Notes: generated from the letters alone by a model not told the origin. 64,000 nt of DNA from Aphanomyces cochlioides (GCA_019828595.1 JAHQRK010000011.1:620001-684000), one strand, 5' to 3'; shown: positions 42,648-53,481, counted from the stretch's first letter. Translations and numbers: made by a program.

Positions 42648-42678
42648 TTATTACGTGTAATAATATTACACGTAATAA
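42648..42678. other. 14-bp stem hairpin at the inner element boundary
   Basis: TTATTACGTGTAAT, a 3-base loop, and its exact inverse complement, immediately before or overlapping the inner left end. May mark the target of the inner insertion. Confidence 0.5.
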
Positions 42679-43180
42679 ACCCCAGCAGACCAAATGATGC
42701 TTAAGTGGTTTTGTTGAAGTTGGAGTTAGCTATACAGGGCGATAGAGCGTTATCTTAGCTACATTTTGACGGTTTAATATCCCCAGAACTCGTCATGGTT
42801 ATTGAGATATGGTTGTCGGCGCGACGGCCTTACCGCGGCTTTCAATTTTTTCAATTTTTTTAATTTCACCATTGGATAATACTCGACACGAGCTACCGAT
42901 TTCTGGCGTCCAATTGGCTTAAAACGTACTGGAAGATGCTCAAACAGAAATAAAAAAAATTAACCGGATTTTTCCGGTAAATTTTTTGATGATTTTTTTT
43001 TAATTTCTTAGCCATCATTTTGAATGACGTGTGAGCAAATAAACATCATTTTGTTTGTTGGCTGAGTAACATTTATTGAATCAAGTATACATCGTGTTCA
43101 AGTGCTCAGTTAATCATCAAGCCGCTTTCGCTTTTGTTGTTGTGCTCTGGCTCGCTTGACTCGTTTAGCAGCTTCGGTCA

Positions 43181-43780
43181 CTACCTCATTTGGCTTGTCA
43201 TAGTAGCCGCAGTTGCGAAATTGCAGTGGCACGTATGGACCTTCTGGACATTGATCACATAGGCATTTTTGTTTTTCTGGTTGCCGTGTTCCTTTGCTGC
43301 CACAAGACCCTTCGCAATGCGCTGGCGACAGCGGTCAATTGTTGGGCTTGACACTCCAAAACACTCAGCAAGCGTCGCTCGGCACACATCTCCAACAAGG
43401 GGGATTCGATAAGTAAAGCGAACTCTTGTTTTCTTGCCTGGGGTGGCTTCGTTGGGTTCTGTCTTTGATTTCCACAGCAGTGAGAGGCATGTCGCCATAC
43501 ATGTTTGCTTTTCGCGCTTAGACATTAATGCCGTTGAAGCGAGAAAGTTAGAGATCTCCTTCTCTTTGCCAACTTTGCAATTTTTGTCGCAACACTCCGT
43601 CGCGTAAGGAGCACAAGAGTTCGAGGGGTTCTCTGCAATGGCATGGTCTGAACCATCACTGTCGTCGATCATGCTATCGTTGGCTTCAGAGTCATTCCAG
43701 TATTCGCTCTCGTCGGAGCCTTCAGCGCACCACGCAGACTCGGACCCAGCGCCATCGGAACTTTCAGCATGGTCACTCAT
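43181..43780 (-). CDS. transposon-encoded protein, probably transposase N-terminal part
   Basis: 199 residues. An acidic N-terminus (many Ser/Asp/Glu), then cysteines in CCDKNC, a helical region starting SKREKQTCMATCLSLLWK, and RVRFTYRIPLVGDVCRATLA followed by a helix-turn-helix-like ECFGVSSPTIDRCRQRI. This Cys-rich plus VCR-x-F/A-F/L arrangement is seen upstream of nuclease domains in several transposon-derived proteins. No DDE residues are present, so it may be truncated or a non-catalytic partner. Confidence 0.5.
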   Translation of the reverse strand: MSDHAESSDGAGSESAWCAEGSDESEYWNDSEANDSMIDDSDGSDHAIAENPSNSCAPYATECCDKNCKVGKEKEISNFLASTALMSKREKQTCMATCLSLLWKSKTEPNEATPGKKTRVRFTYRIPLVGDVCRATLAECFGVSSPTIDRCRQRIAKGLVAAKEHGNQKNKNAYVINVQKVHTCHCNFATAATMTSQMR

Positions 43781-44125
43781 TTTATTTTATTGTCCGTAAT
43801 ATAATGAATGCTTTATTTTATTACAATTTCTTCCCATGACCATATCTCAAATGAAGTGGAGGTGGCTGAAAGAGTGGTACTTCAGATTCAAAGCTGATTA
43901 TCTCAAAAGTCGAAAAATGGCTTAAGCATCACTTTGTCTGCCGGGGTCTCATATAATAACTTTTGTATTTTATTACGAAATTTTCGAGAGGTCATTTCTT
44001 GGGTGATGCCATGAATCGACAGATAGTGGTACGGTTCACAAGAAACCCATTTTCTCGAAAGTCAAAATTCGAGTTTTAATCATTTTGTTTGCCGGGGTCT
44101 CATATACATATAGATCTGAAAAATA

Positions 44126-46735
44126 ATGTCTACCAAAACCAATAATGCTATCGAAGCAACTAGAGCCAAATCAGTCATCTACCAACAAGCTAAAGCGCTA
44201 GGTCTTCCAGTATCGTGGAATATGAAAGCATCGCAAATTAAAGAAATTCTTAACCGCCCAAAATGTCAAGATGCTGCTCAAGTCAAAATTGCCTCGATTT
44301 ATAAAATGTCTAAAGCTAAATCGCAACTAAATGACTTGAAAGCTCTAAAGAAAATTAACAAATATCAAACAATAACCATCTTGCTTGATCAATTCAAACG
44401 TATTCGTCACAACATACACGCTCCAGCAGACAAGAACCTTTTGGTTCATTTTCTTGATGATGATGGCTCCACTCTTAGAACATATCATTTAAATTTCCAT
44501 CAAGTAAGCATTGACGAGCTTTATGTCACAGCTCAAAATGAATATACATCGGGTGCAGACGTTGATCTTCACATTTTACCTACGACAATGGTAACTTTAG
44601 AGTGGATTGAAGATCCCAAGCAATCAAGATCTTCGCGAAAAAACTTTTTTCGTTAGATGACGAAAGCTGACTACATGCTTGATCAATTTCAAGTGTATCC
44701 TCAATCACCAAATGGACTTCCTAAAACATCTGAGATTCCATGCTTTTTGTATGCTCTTGACCAAGCCGGGGTCTCTAAAGTTGTTGTAAACAAGATTAAG
44801 CAATCATGTTCCATTCAGGTATTACAACTAATTTGTTCAAAAAGATTGCGGAGAAGTTCAAATTGCGTTTAACTGTCAAGACATATAAGAATAATGACGG
44901 AGTTAAAAGTTACAATATCAATAACTACGGTCCATATAGCAAGAACGTAATTAATTTAGGTGTGACTCCAAAACATGTTTTTGCTATTAAGCAAACTAAC
45001 ATTACCTTGACTTCTCTTAACAATCCAGAACTTGTAAAACAAGAAGGATCAACTGAGTTAGTTCTTCATAATGGAAGAGTATCTTACAATTCCAAGCGAA
45101 TCAAGTTTCTCGATAGTTTTGAAGTAATATCTCATCTATATCACAATAGAGATAAGTTACTTATTCCTATTACACAAAGCAATGTTCCTAAACTACTCAA
45201 CCATGAGTATCAAAAAGTTGATTCACTTTGCGAAGAAGACTTTGGTCATGATACTTTCAGAGAAATTGGCCGTATCGACGGTAAAATGAAATTTGGTCAA
45301 TCTCCGTTCAATCAAGTTATGAACAAATATAAAAAGCAATATGAAGAAATCATCAACTTCAACGTCATATATATTTCGACTTTGAAACCCTTGTAAAAAA
45401 AGAAGGCGAACACGTTGCCTACTGTATCTCTTATAAAATCCTAAAATACAAATTCAGAAAGTTGCATTCAACTGGAGACACACAATATTTCTATGGATTT
45501 GATTGTGCAGAACGTTTCCTCGAAGCAATTCCAGAGAAGAGTCATAATTTGCTTTGGGCACATAATACTGGCTTTGATTTACGTTTTCTAATGAAACATG
45601 TAACTAGCTTTTCTCAAAAGTACAACATTATTGAATGTGGAACTCGTCTAAAACAAGCTCATTGTTTTTATAAGAGTTCTGAGATTGTTATCAAATGCAC
45701 AATGAGTTTTATCAATGACAAACTAGCTAAATTACCGTCAATGTTTAAAGACGCGAGCGAAGGCCTTCACCTTGAAAAAGAATCATTTCCTCATGACTTG
45801 ATCAATGAAAATAATTATAAATCTATGTGGAAACTTAGTGATATTGACTCTTTTGAAGACAAAGATGCCATGTTTGCTAATGCTACAAAGATTCCTGCTA
45901 TCAAAGATGACTTTATTGATATTCAGAAGTACGCTATTCATTACTGCAATCGTGACGTTGATGTATTACATTAATGTTTTGAAGCTTTCCGAATGATGTT
46001 TATCAATCGCTTTAATATTGATGTATGCCATCTATTGCTTATGCTATCCAACATAATCAAGGTTGCTTTGATGGATGTTTTGAACAAAATGGTACCGTAC
46101 TTGGTTTCATCCGCCAAGCTATTGTTGGAGGACGTGTTATGACTAAAAATAACAAAAAACATCACGTGAAACATCAATTGGGAGATTTTGATGCAGTATC
46201 GCTATATGCATCTGGCCAGTCGATATTACCTGGCTATGTAAAACGTAAAGCAAAATTCTTTAAAGGAACTCTTCCAGAGAACGCTGATTATTACATTGCA
46301 CGTGTTCGATTTGATTCAATTGGCAAACATCGCAACTTTCCTCTTTTGAGCATTCAACAAGATGGAACGCGTAATTTTACAAATAATATTGTTGGTGAAA
46401 CGATGGTCATAGGAAAGCAAGCACTGGAAGATATTGTAGAATTTCAAGATGTTAAATACACAATAATTGTAGGATGTTATTGGGACGAAGGTTTTAGCTC
46501 TCGAATCGTAGATATAGTTAAAGAATTGTTTGAAGAGCGCCTCAAATTGAAGAAGGAAGGCAATCCTCTGCAAGCAGGCATCAAGTTACTACTCAATAGC
46601 GCTTATGGAAAATTGATTCAAAAGCCAATCGTAAAAGAAAAGTTGCTCGTGAAAGGAGCTGACAAAATCAAAGAGCATACACAAAAGAAGATTCACAAGA
46701 TGATCTCGAGAACTCCAATCACTGATGATTTATAG
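44126..46735 (+). pseudogene. type-B (protein-primed-like) DNA polymerase of the Polinton, broken and truncated
   Basis: The frame starts MSTKTNNAIEATRAK with a SAP-like segment (residues 20-45). TAG at 44654-44656, a frameshift near 44805, another near 45366 (in an AT repeat), TAA at 45972-45974 and a shift near 46020 interrupt it. Motifs in order: Exo I FDFET, Exo II AHNTGFD, Exo III YCNRDVDVL, Pol A DFDAVSLYASG and Pol B LLNSAYGK. Pol C (the DTDS motif) and the thumb are missing; the sequence runs directly into integrase at 46740. The polymerase would replicate the element from protein-primed ends; this copy cannot. Confidence 0.9.
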
Positions 46736-46739
46736 CTAT

Positions 46740-47514
46740 ATATAAAACGCATTCACTAACATCAGACAATGGATCAGAGTTCATGAATAAACAGGTTCAA
46801 GAATTGATAACAAAAGAGCGTATAAGTCACTACGCAGGTGAATCTGGTGATCATACTATCTTAGGAAAGATAGATCGTTTTATTAGAACGTTGAAAGGAA
46901 GATTAACTAAAATGCATGACAATGGTATATTCAATGTTCTAACTCAAAGGCATCTCAACGATGCAATTGTCAACTATAATGACACAGAACACTCATCTCT
47001 TCATAAGACACCAAACGAAATGAATGGAAAAGTTGTGTTTTCTGAAAATGAACATAACCAAAATGTAGCTAAGCAAGTTTTGAATAACATACCCATTGGT
47101 TCAACAGTGCGTTACAAATTGAAACCAAAGACTCCATTTGAAAAAGAAGGTGCAAAATATTCCAAATCAGTATACGAATTTGTAGGGTTAGATGGTCTAA
47201 AGATGCATTTACGTTCAAAGAACAATCATGTTGTTTATAAACCAGTTAATGATGTTAAAATAGTACAAGCACAAACTACAGATGTCAATGGGAAAGCAAA
47301 TGATAGAAGCAATCGTAGATTGCCAGTTGCCGAAGGCAACATATATGAAGCAGAAAAGATTTTGGATCACAAAAAGCTCAAGAATGGAAAATATAAGTAT
47401 CTTGTAAGGTGGGCCGATGGTGATGAAACATGGGAAACACAAAACAATTTAAGAATATTTAATAAGAGTCAAATGAGTCAATTAGAGAATAATTATTTTA
47501 AGGATTTACAATAA
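46740..47514 (+). pseudogene. Polinton integrase (rve) with C-terminal chromodomain, N-terminally deleted
   Basis: Open from about 46756: SDNGSEF carries the second catalytic Asp, then LGKIDRFIRTLKGRL, where the position of the third acidic residue reads Asp, and the conserved NYNDTEHSSLHKTPNEM. The zinc-binding HHCC domain and first catalytic Asp are absent because of the deletion that joins it to the polymerase. A chromodomain follows (~residues 185-240: YEAEKILDHK, KYLVRWADGDETWE), which in such integrases targets chromatin. ATG at 46783 is internal to the family sequence. Confidence 0.88.
47306..47344 (+). repeat. 39-bp inverted repeat, arm 1
   Basis: GAAGCAATCGTAGATTGCCA followed by a GTTGCC-GAA-GGCAAC hairpin and ATAT. 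Its inverse complement, with one mismatch, is at 53441-53479. This arm lies within the integrase frame just before the chromodomain. Confidence 0.85.
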
Positions 47515-47554
47515 ACTATGAAATATATATATACACTAATTAATTCGTAGTAAA

Positions 47555-48884
47555 ATGTATCCAAGCTATAAGGATCTCGCTGATAAGAAACAAAAGTTAC
47601 AAAAATACTATGATCAAATCCAGTTTGATCAAAAGATTGATGCCATTAAACAAAAGGCATATGAAAATGCTATTTGGAGTAGCGATATTGCATCAAATAT
47701 GATTTTACCGAAACCTCAGATGACTTCAAATGAAGGCAGAAATATTGAAACTCAAACTGAGTCACTGGAAGGCAGAACTATTGAAACTCAAACAAAAAGA
47801 ATTCCTCGCCCAAAGGTGGAAGCCAGATCTGCTCAAACTGAACCAATGGGGATTGATGCAGGAACTCAATATGAAAGCAAACCAAGGTACGAACCTGGTA
47901 TTAAAACAAAGGATCAAATTAAACTTGAAAATATGGCGCCTGTTAAAACAAGAAATCGTTTCGGAATTTTGTCTGATGAAGATGAAGAAGAATCAAAACC
48001 ACTCTATCTCCAAGATAACAAGAAATCTCCCAGACAAGAAATTATTGATCTTTATAGGGAAAATTGGAACTTCTTCAAAACAAGAAAAAAAATTCCGATA
48101 TTACTATCTGGCGCTGAAGATCCGAGTGTATATTTGGGACGATCAGCTAGACTATTTACTATACGGCGTGGTCATGAAAATAAGAATAAGCGTGTAACTG
48201 ATTACGATTGGATTGCTACTAAAGAAAAAATTGACAAAATTATTGATGAAAATAGACGATTGAATGCTCTCCGACGAGATATGACTCAAATGTCAGTTAA
48301 AGACGAATCAGACCATTCTGGCCGTGAGGGGTCAGATGTTAAAATGGAAGGACAAGGATTTAAGTTAATTACACGCAAAAAGCTAATTGGAAGAGGCTTA
48401 GTTGGAGCTGGAATTTCGCATATACATAATTTTGAAAGAGAATATTTATATCGGCCTCTTGGTTCTAAATATGTTAATCTTAAAGCTCTTGGTCAAGGAT
48501 ATCTAAGTTTAAGACACCCATCTGGAAATCCTTGTTTCAAAAGATTGAAAATGTCTCAAAAATTAATTCAAATCATCAAAATCCTGATTTTGATGGAGTT
48601 ATTGACCATAGACTTTACAATCAGCTAGATAATGCTGATAAAATAATCTTCTACGATAGCTGAAAGTTTGTAAATTACTTAATTCATTCAAGGAAACAAT
48701 TACAGATCCTCGTGCGAATAGTGATAAATATGCTGCTGAGTTTAATAAGCTAATTGGAGAACTTAAGGTAGGAAATGATAGTCTAACAGTAAAATCAGAA
48801 TTAAAGAAGATGTCAATTCACTTATTTCAAAATGGAGTTTTAAATGAAAAACAATTTAATGATATTTTGAAGCTCACTACATAG
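47555..48884 (+). pseudogene. Polinton virion-type protein of unknown function, frameshifted
   Basis: First frame 47555-48580: an N-terminal coiled coil, a Thr/Glu-rich repeat region (IETQTESLEGRTIETQTK, two near copies), a D/E run, a globular segment (LSGAEDPSVYLGRSARLF) and a Gly-rich KKLIGRGLVGAGISHIHNFER block. Two shifts near 48540 and 48680 lead to a C-terminal helix (FNKLIGELKVGNDS...NGVLNEKQFNDILKL) whose GE...GN.S...ELK pattern I have seen in virion proteins of Polinton-like viruses. Role unknown, possibly minor virion or membrane-associated. Confidence 0.5.
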
Positions 48885-48913
48885 GAACAAAAGTTTATCT
48901 GTAATCAAATAAA

Positions 48914-49121
48914 ATGAAAATATTCAATGTTAGAAGTCCGTTTATGAAAAAATACAATAAAAAAGCTAAGGAAAATGAGGCGAAATTGATTGAAACAGTG
49001 GAAATCAAACTTACTCATTGATAAAACAGAGCCAACAACCAGTTTTCAGCGATATGGGCCAAGTATTGATGAATATAAGCGAAAAAAGAGATTAGAGAAA
49101 GTAAAGACATATGCTCTTTAA
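48914..49121 (+). pseudogene. small Polinton protein, frameshifted
   Basis: About 68 codons. MKIFNVRSPFMKKYNKKAKE in the first frame, then after a shift near 49015 a Lys-rich end (IDEYKRKKRLEKVKTYAL). Family unknown. Placed between two other virion-type genes on the same strand. Confidence 0.4.
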
Positions 49122-49174
49122 AACAATTAATGATATTTTTCTTCAATTTATGTAGTACATAGAATATAGAAAAT

Positions 49175-49644
49175 ATGAAACATACAGGAGGTTATAAAGT
49201 AGTTCACGTATCATCGTCGATTTCGAAGAAAAAGCTTTCTAAAGCTCTTAAAGGGGGCACAATCACTTTGAGTAAAAATGACTTAGAAGGTACTCATCCA
49301 ATTCTTTTACATCCTGAGAACGCAAAAAGGTTATTGCTGCTCAGAAGAGTGGTAAAGGTGCTCGTTTAGATTTTACCGAAGGGGAAATTCATCACGATAT
49401 AGGCCATCATCAAGGGACATCGCTGTGGGATTCAATCAAGAGCGGGTTAAGCACGTTATGGAGCTACGCAAAGCCTGTAGTTAGTACTTTAGCGGATGGA
49501 ATAGCTTTTAGTAACCCTGAGTTAGCTGGCTTGAGGCAAGGTGTGAAAGACCTAACGGGAGTTGGTTTCAAAGGCTCACGAGCAGCTAAAGACCGCATGG
49601 CTGCTGTTCGTGCGAAGAAACGTGGAGGTAGCTTTAAGTTGTAG
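49175..49644 (+). pseudogene. Polinton virion-type basic protein with a one-base frameshift
   Basis: Residues 1-50 (GGYKVVHVSSSISKKKLSKA...GTHPILLHPENAKK) then, after a lost A in an A-run at 49323-49327, GKGARLDFTEGEIHHD, a hydrophobic amphipathic segment (LWDSIKSGLSTLWSYAKPVV) and a basic end KKRGGSFKL. Basic N-part, amphipathic helix and GG-containing end recall adenovirus-type core or lytic proteins processed by the viral protease, but this is only an analogy. About 157 residues if read across the shift. Confidence 0.5.
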
Positions 49645-49928
49645 GGCATAAAAATACCCTTTTACGTTTGATCATAAGCTTTAAGATTCATATATATAGC
49701 CTGTAGCATATACACTATGAATGATTACAAAACTGGCATTATCTATAAAATTGTACATACTCAATATGAAATATGCTATGTAGGTATGACGATGGATAGA
49801 TTGGCAAAGAGGTGGCAGAAACATAAAAGTGATTGTAATAAGCCTGAGAGCAAAAGTAAAGCTACCATATATCCTTATATGCATCAATACGGAGTTGAAC
49901 AATTTAAAATTTTCGCAATTAAAGAATA

Positions 49929-51768
49929 CTACTCTGGTCCATAATTATTGTCCTATTCTTTACACTTGATTTTTGTATGCATTAGCGTCCAACTATATCT
50001 TGAAATTTGTATTGAACCGCAAGACTGAATAATCAACGAGAAAAATTATATTCAATTTTTTTAAGTCGTCGTGCCTACTGATTCTTGGGATTTCAATATT
50101 TCGGATGCCTTGGCAAATACCGCCGGATCGCATTGGACATTGAAGGACGATAGGTCGCTGATACGACTATCCTTGTTCATGTGAGGAATTTTATACCCAT
50201 TCCCTCCAGATTCATCAAGTGATTTCTCCATTACTTTCTGCAGTGTAATGAATGTCTTGGAGAGGGTGTCGATGGCCAACTCACAGAACGATGTTTCCAC
50301 AGCACCAATCAATTCCTCGATCGTTCGAGTCATCTTTTGGGACTGTAGACTTTGAATAGAGTTAAAATATCCTAGATCTAGGACATTAAAGTCCGGGCTA
50401 TTGGGGGTCTGATTTGCAACTTCAATTCCTTGGATGCCGCGCTCTTTCAAAAATTTTGTTGTGACTTGATTGTGAGGGCTCGCGTTGTCTTGTTGGAGAA
50501 ATATTGTATCCTTGAGATCTCGCCGAGGAAACTTGGACAAAATAGCTGGCACAACTTTTTTGACGATCATTTCTTGATAGACTTCAGAGTCAACGGTTTG
50601 AGGTGCGGTCAAATTAGTTCCCTTGGGTCGATTTTTGCTGGTTCTTTTTGCGCGGACTAATTTGACGAAAGGCCAAACTCCGATTTTTCCGTCGAACATT
50701 TGTTTCTTGCTGTGATCACAGCGCGGCCTTGCCACTGCGGCGAGGAACATGACCTTTGTGAGGAAGCGCTTGGATGGGGCTACGCGATGAGGCAAAATTT
50801 CGTCGTCAAAAGCATAGAATTTTCTCTTAACCTTCGTTAAATAAAACCACTTTTCATCAATATGCACAAGGTTGTGCATATTTGCGAAAATGTGGTTTCT
50901 CTCCAACGAAGGTTTCAAGAAGGACAAAGCAAACCGCACACGTGCCAGGGCATTGGATGGTTTCATGACTGGTTTGATGTAGTTGGTTCGGCCGCGAAGC
51001 TTCTTGCTCTCCTTCTTAAATCGAAAGAGCGTTGTCTTCGGAATCTTCGAGCTGGACGCCAAGGAACGCGTTGTTTGGCGTGCATAGATTGGTGCTTCCT
51101 TGACTTGAGTTTCGATTTCGTCGTGGCTGCGTTTTTTGGGACGACTGCAATTGCCTAGCATAAGTACCCTTTAGGAATTTATAGTCGTATAAATTCATAT
51201 TTTTGGTATAAATATTGAATTTCGGAGTACATACCTTTCATTTTTGCCGCAACATCGGTGGGCTGAGATCTTGAGGCGACGGAGGCACGTCCTCGCGTCC
51301 AGATGCGCGACACAGTCTTCCAGTGGCAGTTAAATCGCAGAGCAAGATCGTTCATTGCTCCATACGAAAGCACGCCGCCAGTTGAGCGCTCTAGCAGCTC
51401 CTGGTAGATCGTTTGTCGCTCGACTTCCGTCAAGTTGGTCTTGCGCCTTGCGTTGTCTGTAGGGTCGCTAGAGGCTCGCGCTTGTACACGAGCCATCCGG
51501 GTGTCGAAGGCAATGGTTTGGACTGTGTTAGTGGCGACGAAAATCAAAAGTGAATGCTCTCCGGAGAGATTTAGTTCTTAAAATTTGATACACTGACTTT
51601 CGCGCCTTGTATCTCATCGACGAGCGCGAATTTTTTCATGATTCAAAAAGCCAATCAAACGTCTGCGTTTGTGCTTTTGTTTGAGCCTATCAGCGTTAGA
51701 ATTGGTGCAATATTAGAAAAATCCCGCCAATAACAAAACAATGGTACAATAATTATGGACCAGAGTAG
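49929..51768 (-). mobile_element. mariner/IS630-type transposon inserted in the GIY-YIG gene
   Basis: 1840 bp, TIRs CTACTCTGGTCCATAATTAT (49929 on) and the exact inverse ending 51768, at least 23 bp. TA on both sides (49927-49928, 51769-51770). Its transposase gene is on the minus strand and looks intact. Confidence 0.93.
50061..51547 (-). CDS. mariner/IS630-type transposase with one intron
   Basis: Two exons, 51547-~51233 and ~51155-50061, joined by a GT-AG intron (donor GTATGT after AAKMKG; acceptor CTAG at about 51157). N-terminal helix-turn-helix (AMNDLALRFNCHWKTVSRIW); catalytic core with VHIDEKWFYLTK (first Asp), IFLQQDNASPHN (second) and NSPDFNVLDLGYF (third, about 36 residues later), then the C-terminal ESGGNGYKIPHMNKDS. 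About 475 residues, no stops. Related to the broken copy at 9918-11327, which has an intron at the same place. Probably the most recent arrival in the Polinton. Confidence 0.88.
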
Positions 51769-52332
51769 TATCAAGTTATTGATAAAAATCATTTGAAGGT
51801 TTATGAAACACTTTGGATGAATAAATTGAAATGTGTTAATAAAGTATCATCATTTAATCCAATTCCAAAAATGGAATATTTCAAAGCGTATAATGAAATC
51901 AACAAAGACAAAATAGTTGAAGTAGGTAAGAAATACTACGGAAAAAACAAAGATAAAATTGCCAAAGCAGGTAAGGAATACTATGAAAAGAATAAACGAA
52001 AAATTAATGAAGCAGGTAAGGAATACTATGAAAAAATAAAGGAAAAATTGCTGAAAGAAAACAAATATATTATGAAAGCAACAAAGAAAAGTTTGCTGAA
52101 AAGAATAAAAATATCGTGAAAATAACAAACACAAAATGGCTGAAGTAAAGAAAATCTATAATGAAAAGAATAAAGAAATGATTAAAGCCAGAAGATCAGA
52201 AAAGTTCATCTGCGAATGCGGTGGTCACTGTAGAATTGGTGATAAAGCTCGACATCTTAGAACTAAAAAACATCAAGCTTTTCTAAATAGCCAGTAGTAA
52301 AAATAATATACATCTATATAGCATACCTAACA

Positions 52333-52530
52333 ATGTATGTTGATCTATCTCTCATAAAAAAAACTGATCAAATGAAAGAAGCTCAAATAAAACGACATCT
52401 AAACCCGTATAAAAGAAACAGGTATATTTGTGAATGTGGTGAATCTGTGAATGTGAGGTATCAATATAGTCATCAAAGATCATTTGGACATAAAAAAACA
52501 ATGATTAAAATTGAAAGAGATGAAATTTAG
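52333..52530 (+). CDS. small zinc-finger-like Polinton protein
   Basis: 65 residues, Lys/Arg-rich, ending with CECGESVNVRYQYSHQRSFG and HKK: a CxC-x(~14)-H-x(~6)-H arrangement like the C-terminal finger of the GIY-YIG protein just upstream, of which it may be a detached duplicate. Intact frame. Confidence 0.5.
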   Translation: MYVDLSLIKKTDQMKEAQIKRHLNPYKRNRYICECGESVNVRYQYSHQRSFGHKKTMIKIERDEI

Positions 52531-52532
52531 AT

Positions 52533-53393
52533 TTAATCTATTTTTTTCTCTCTAATAATCAACTGAATCAAGATTTGAGTATCTTCAAATTTGACAATAT
52601 TATAATTCTGATCGCAAATTACGATTTCTATGTAAGGTCTTGAGCCATCTGAGATCGAAACCCAAAAGTACTCAGAATATCGAACATCAATTAAATCTCC
52701 GATACTTGTATTTTGAGATGTGAAAGATGTTAAAACATCGGGAATTGATGTGTATGGATTATTGACCAAATTGCAACGAACTAAATAGCTTGAAACAGGA
52801 TTTACTTGTGGTGTAAAACTGCTTAAGAATGTTTGAGCAGTAGTTTGCTGACTTGATGGGAATGTTCCAGTTTGATAACCAACGATTAAATTGAATCCAC
52901 TTGGAATCACAATCTGAGGTGTATATCCTCCTGTTGGAAGACTACTTGAATATAATCCTGAAGAAGGTAGCGACCAACCTGTCTGTAGAGTTACTGGAAC
53001 TGGTATTAAGTCAATTTGACAACCGTAATATGTTGCATTCTCAGAAATATTTACATATACTACGTTATTACCATTGGAGTCAATCAGATATGCTCCAGCA
53101 GAAATTAATTCAGAAGCTACATAATTTTGAATATCAGCATAACTGTAATAACCATTAGGTAAAGTGATAGAAATAGTTGATGTGGAGGAGCCATATGGAA
53201 CAATAATTTGGAAGATATTATTTCCATACAAGGTTGAATTAATATTGAATTGAGAATTATACAATTGAATAGAAGAAACAGCAATTTGCATATTACTAAA
53301 ATTAACTGAGCTATTTCCAAATTAATATCTTAGCGTATTGTTAAAACCATTTTTCACAATATTAGTTGCGTTGAAAACAATTACTGAGCTCAT
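52533..53393 (-). pseudogene. Polinton minor capsid (penton-type) protein with one stop codon
   Basis: From ATG 53393: MSSVIVFNATNIVKNGFNNT, TAA at about 53322-53324, then NMQIAVSSIQLYNSQFNI and NNIFQIIVPYGSSTSTISIT, LPNGYYSYADIQNYVASELI. The S..LYNS-FNI start with an LPnGyYs-dI turn is the signature of the single-jelly-roll penton protein of Polintons and virophages. The C-terminal 100 residues are beta-rich and end in REKKID. Length about 286 codons, normal. Minus strand, followed upstream by the ATPase on the same strand. Confidence 0.75.
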
Positions 53394-53440
53394 TTTCTTA
53401 TGTTATGTTATACCACTTATTTATTATTTGATTGAAATTA

Positions 53441-53479
53441 ATATGTTGCCTTCGGCAACTGGCAATCTCCGATTGCTTC
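53441..53479 (-). repeat. 39-bp inverted repeat, arm 2
   Basis: Inverse complement of 47306-47344 with one mismatch, lying 3 bp beyond the ATPase stop codon, before the minor-capsid start. Its core GTTGCC-GAA-GGCAAC can form a hairpin. Confidence 0.85.
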
Positions 53480-53481
53480 TT

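Larger units (their letters stand above)
42289..44101. mobile_element. nested pair of related DNA transposons with duplicated ends
   Basis: Outer ends GAGACCCCGGCAGACAAAAT (42289) and its inverse ending 44101; inner ends at about 42677 (AAACCCCAGCAGACC...) and 43950 (inverse of GAGACCCCGGCAGACAAAGT). The ~360 bp after each left end (42289-42650 and 42677-43040) are diverged direct copies of each other, so one element sits within another of its family. Flanks are ATAT-rich. A protein gene lies at 43181-43780. Confidence 0.72.
49717..52297 (+). pseudogene. GIY-YIG endonuclease gene of the Polinton, split by a mariner
   Basis: Part 1, 49717-49928: MNDYKTGIIYKIVHTQYEIC with the GIY-like TGIIYKI and CYVGMT strands, the Arg in LAKRWQKH and an AIKEY end. 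After the mariner (49929-51768) the same frame resumes at 51769 with YQVIDKNHLKVYETLWMNKL, the usual continuation containing the catalytic Glu (VYETLW). It then has three 22-residue repeats of the KDKI-EAGKEYYEKN kind, a frameshift near 52075 and a Cys/His zinc-binding end (CECGGHC...HLRTKKH). Removing the insert and one TA restores the phase. Confidence 0.88.

Noticed and set aside
46740..47514. Integrase as part of a Ty3/gypsy retrotransposon
   Set aside because: No reverse transcriptase, protease or LTR nearby. It follows a type-B polymerase and lies among capsid genes.
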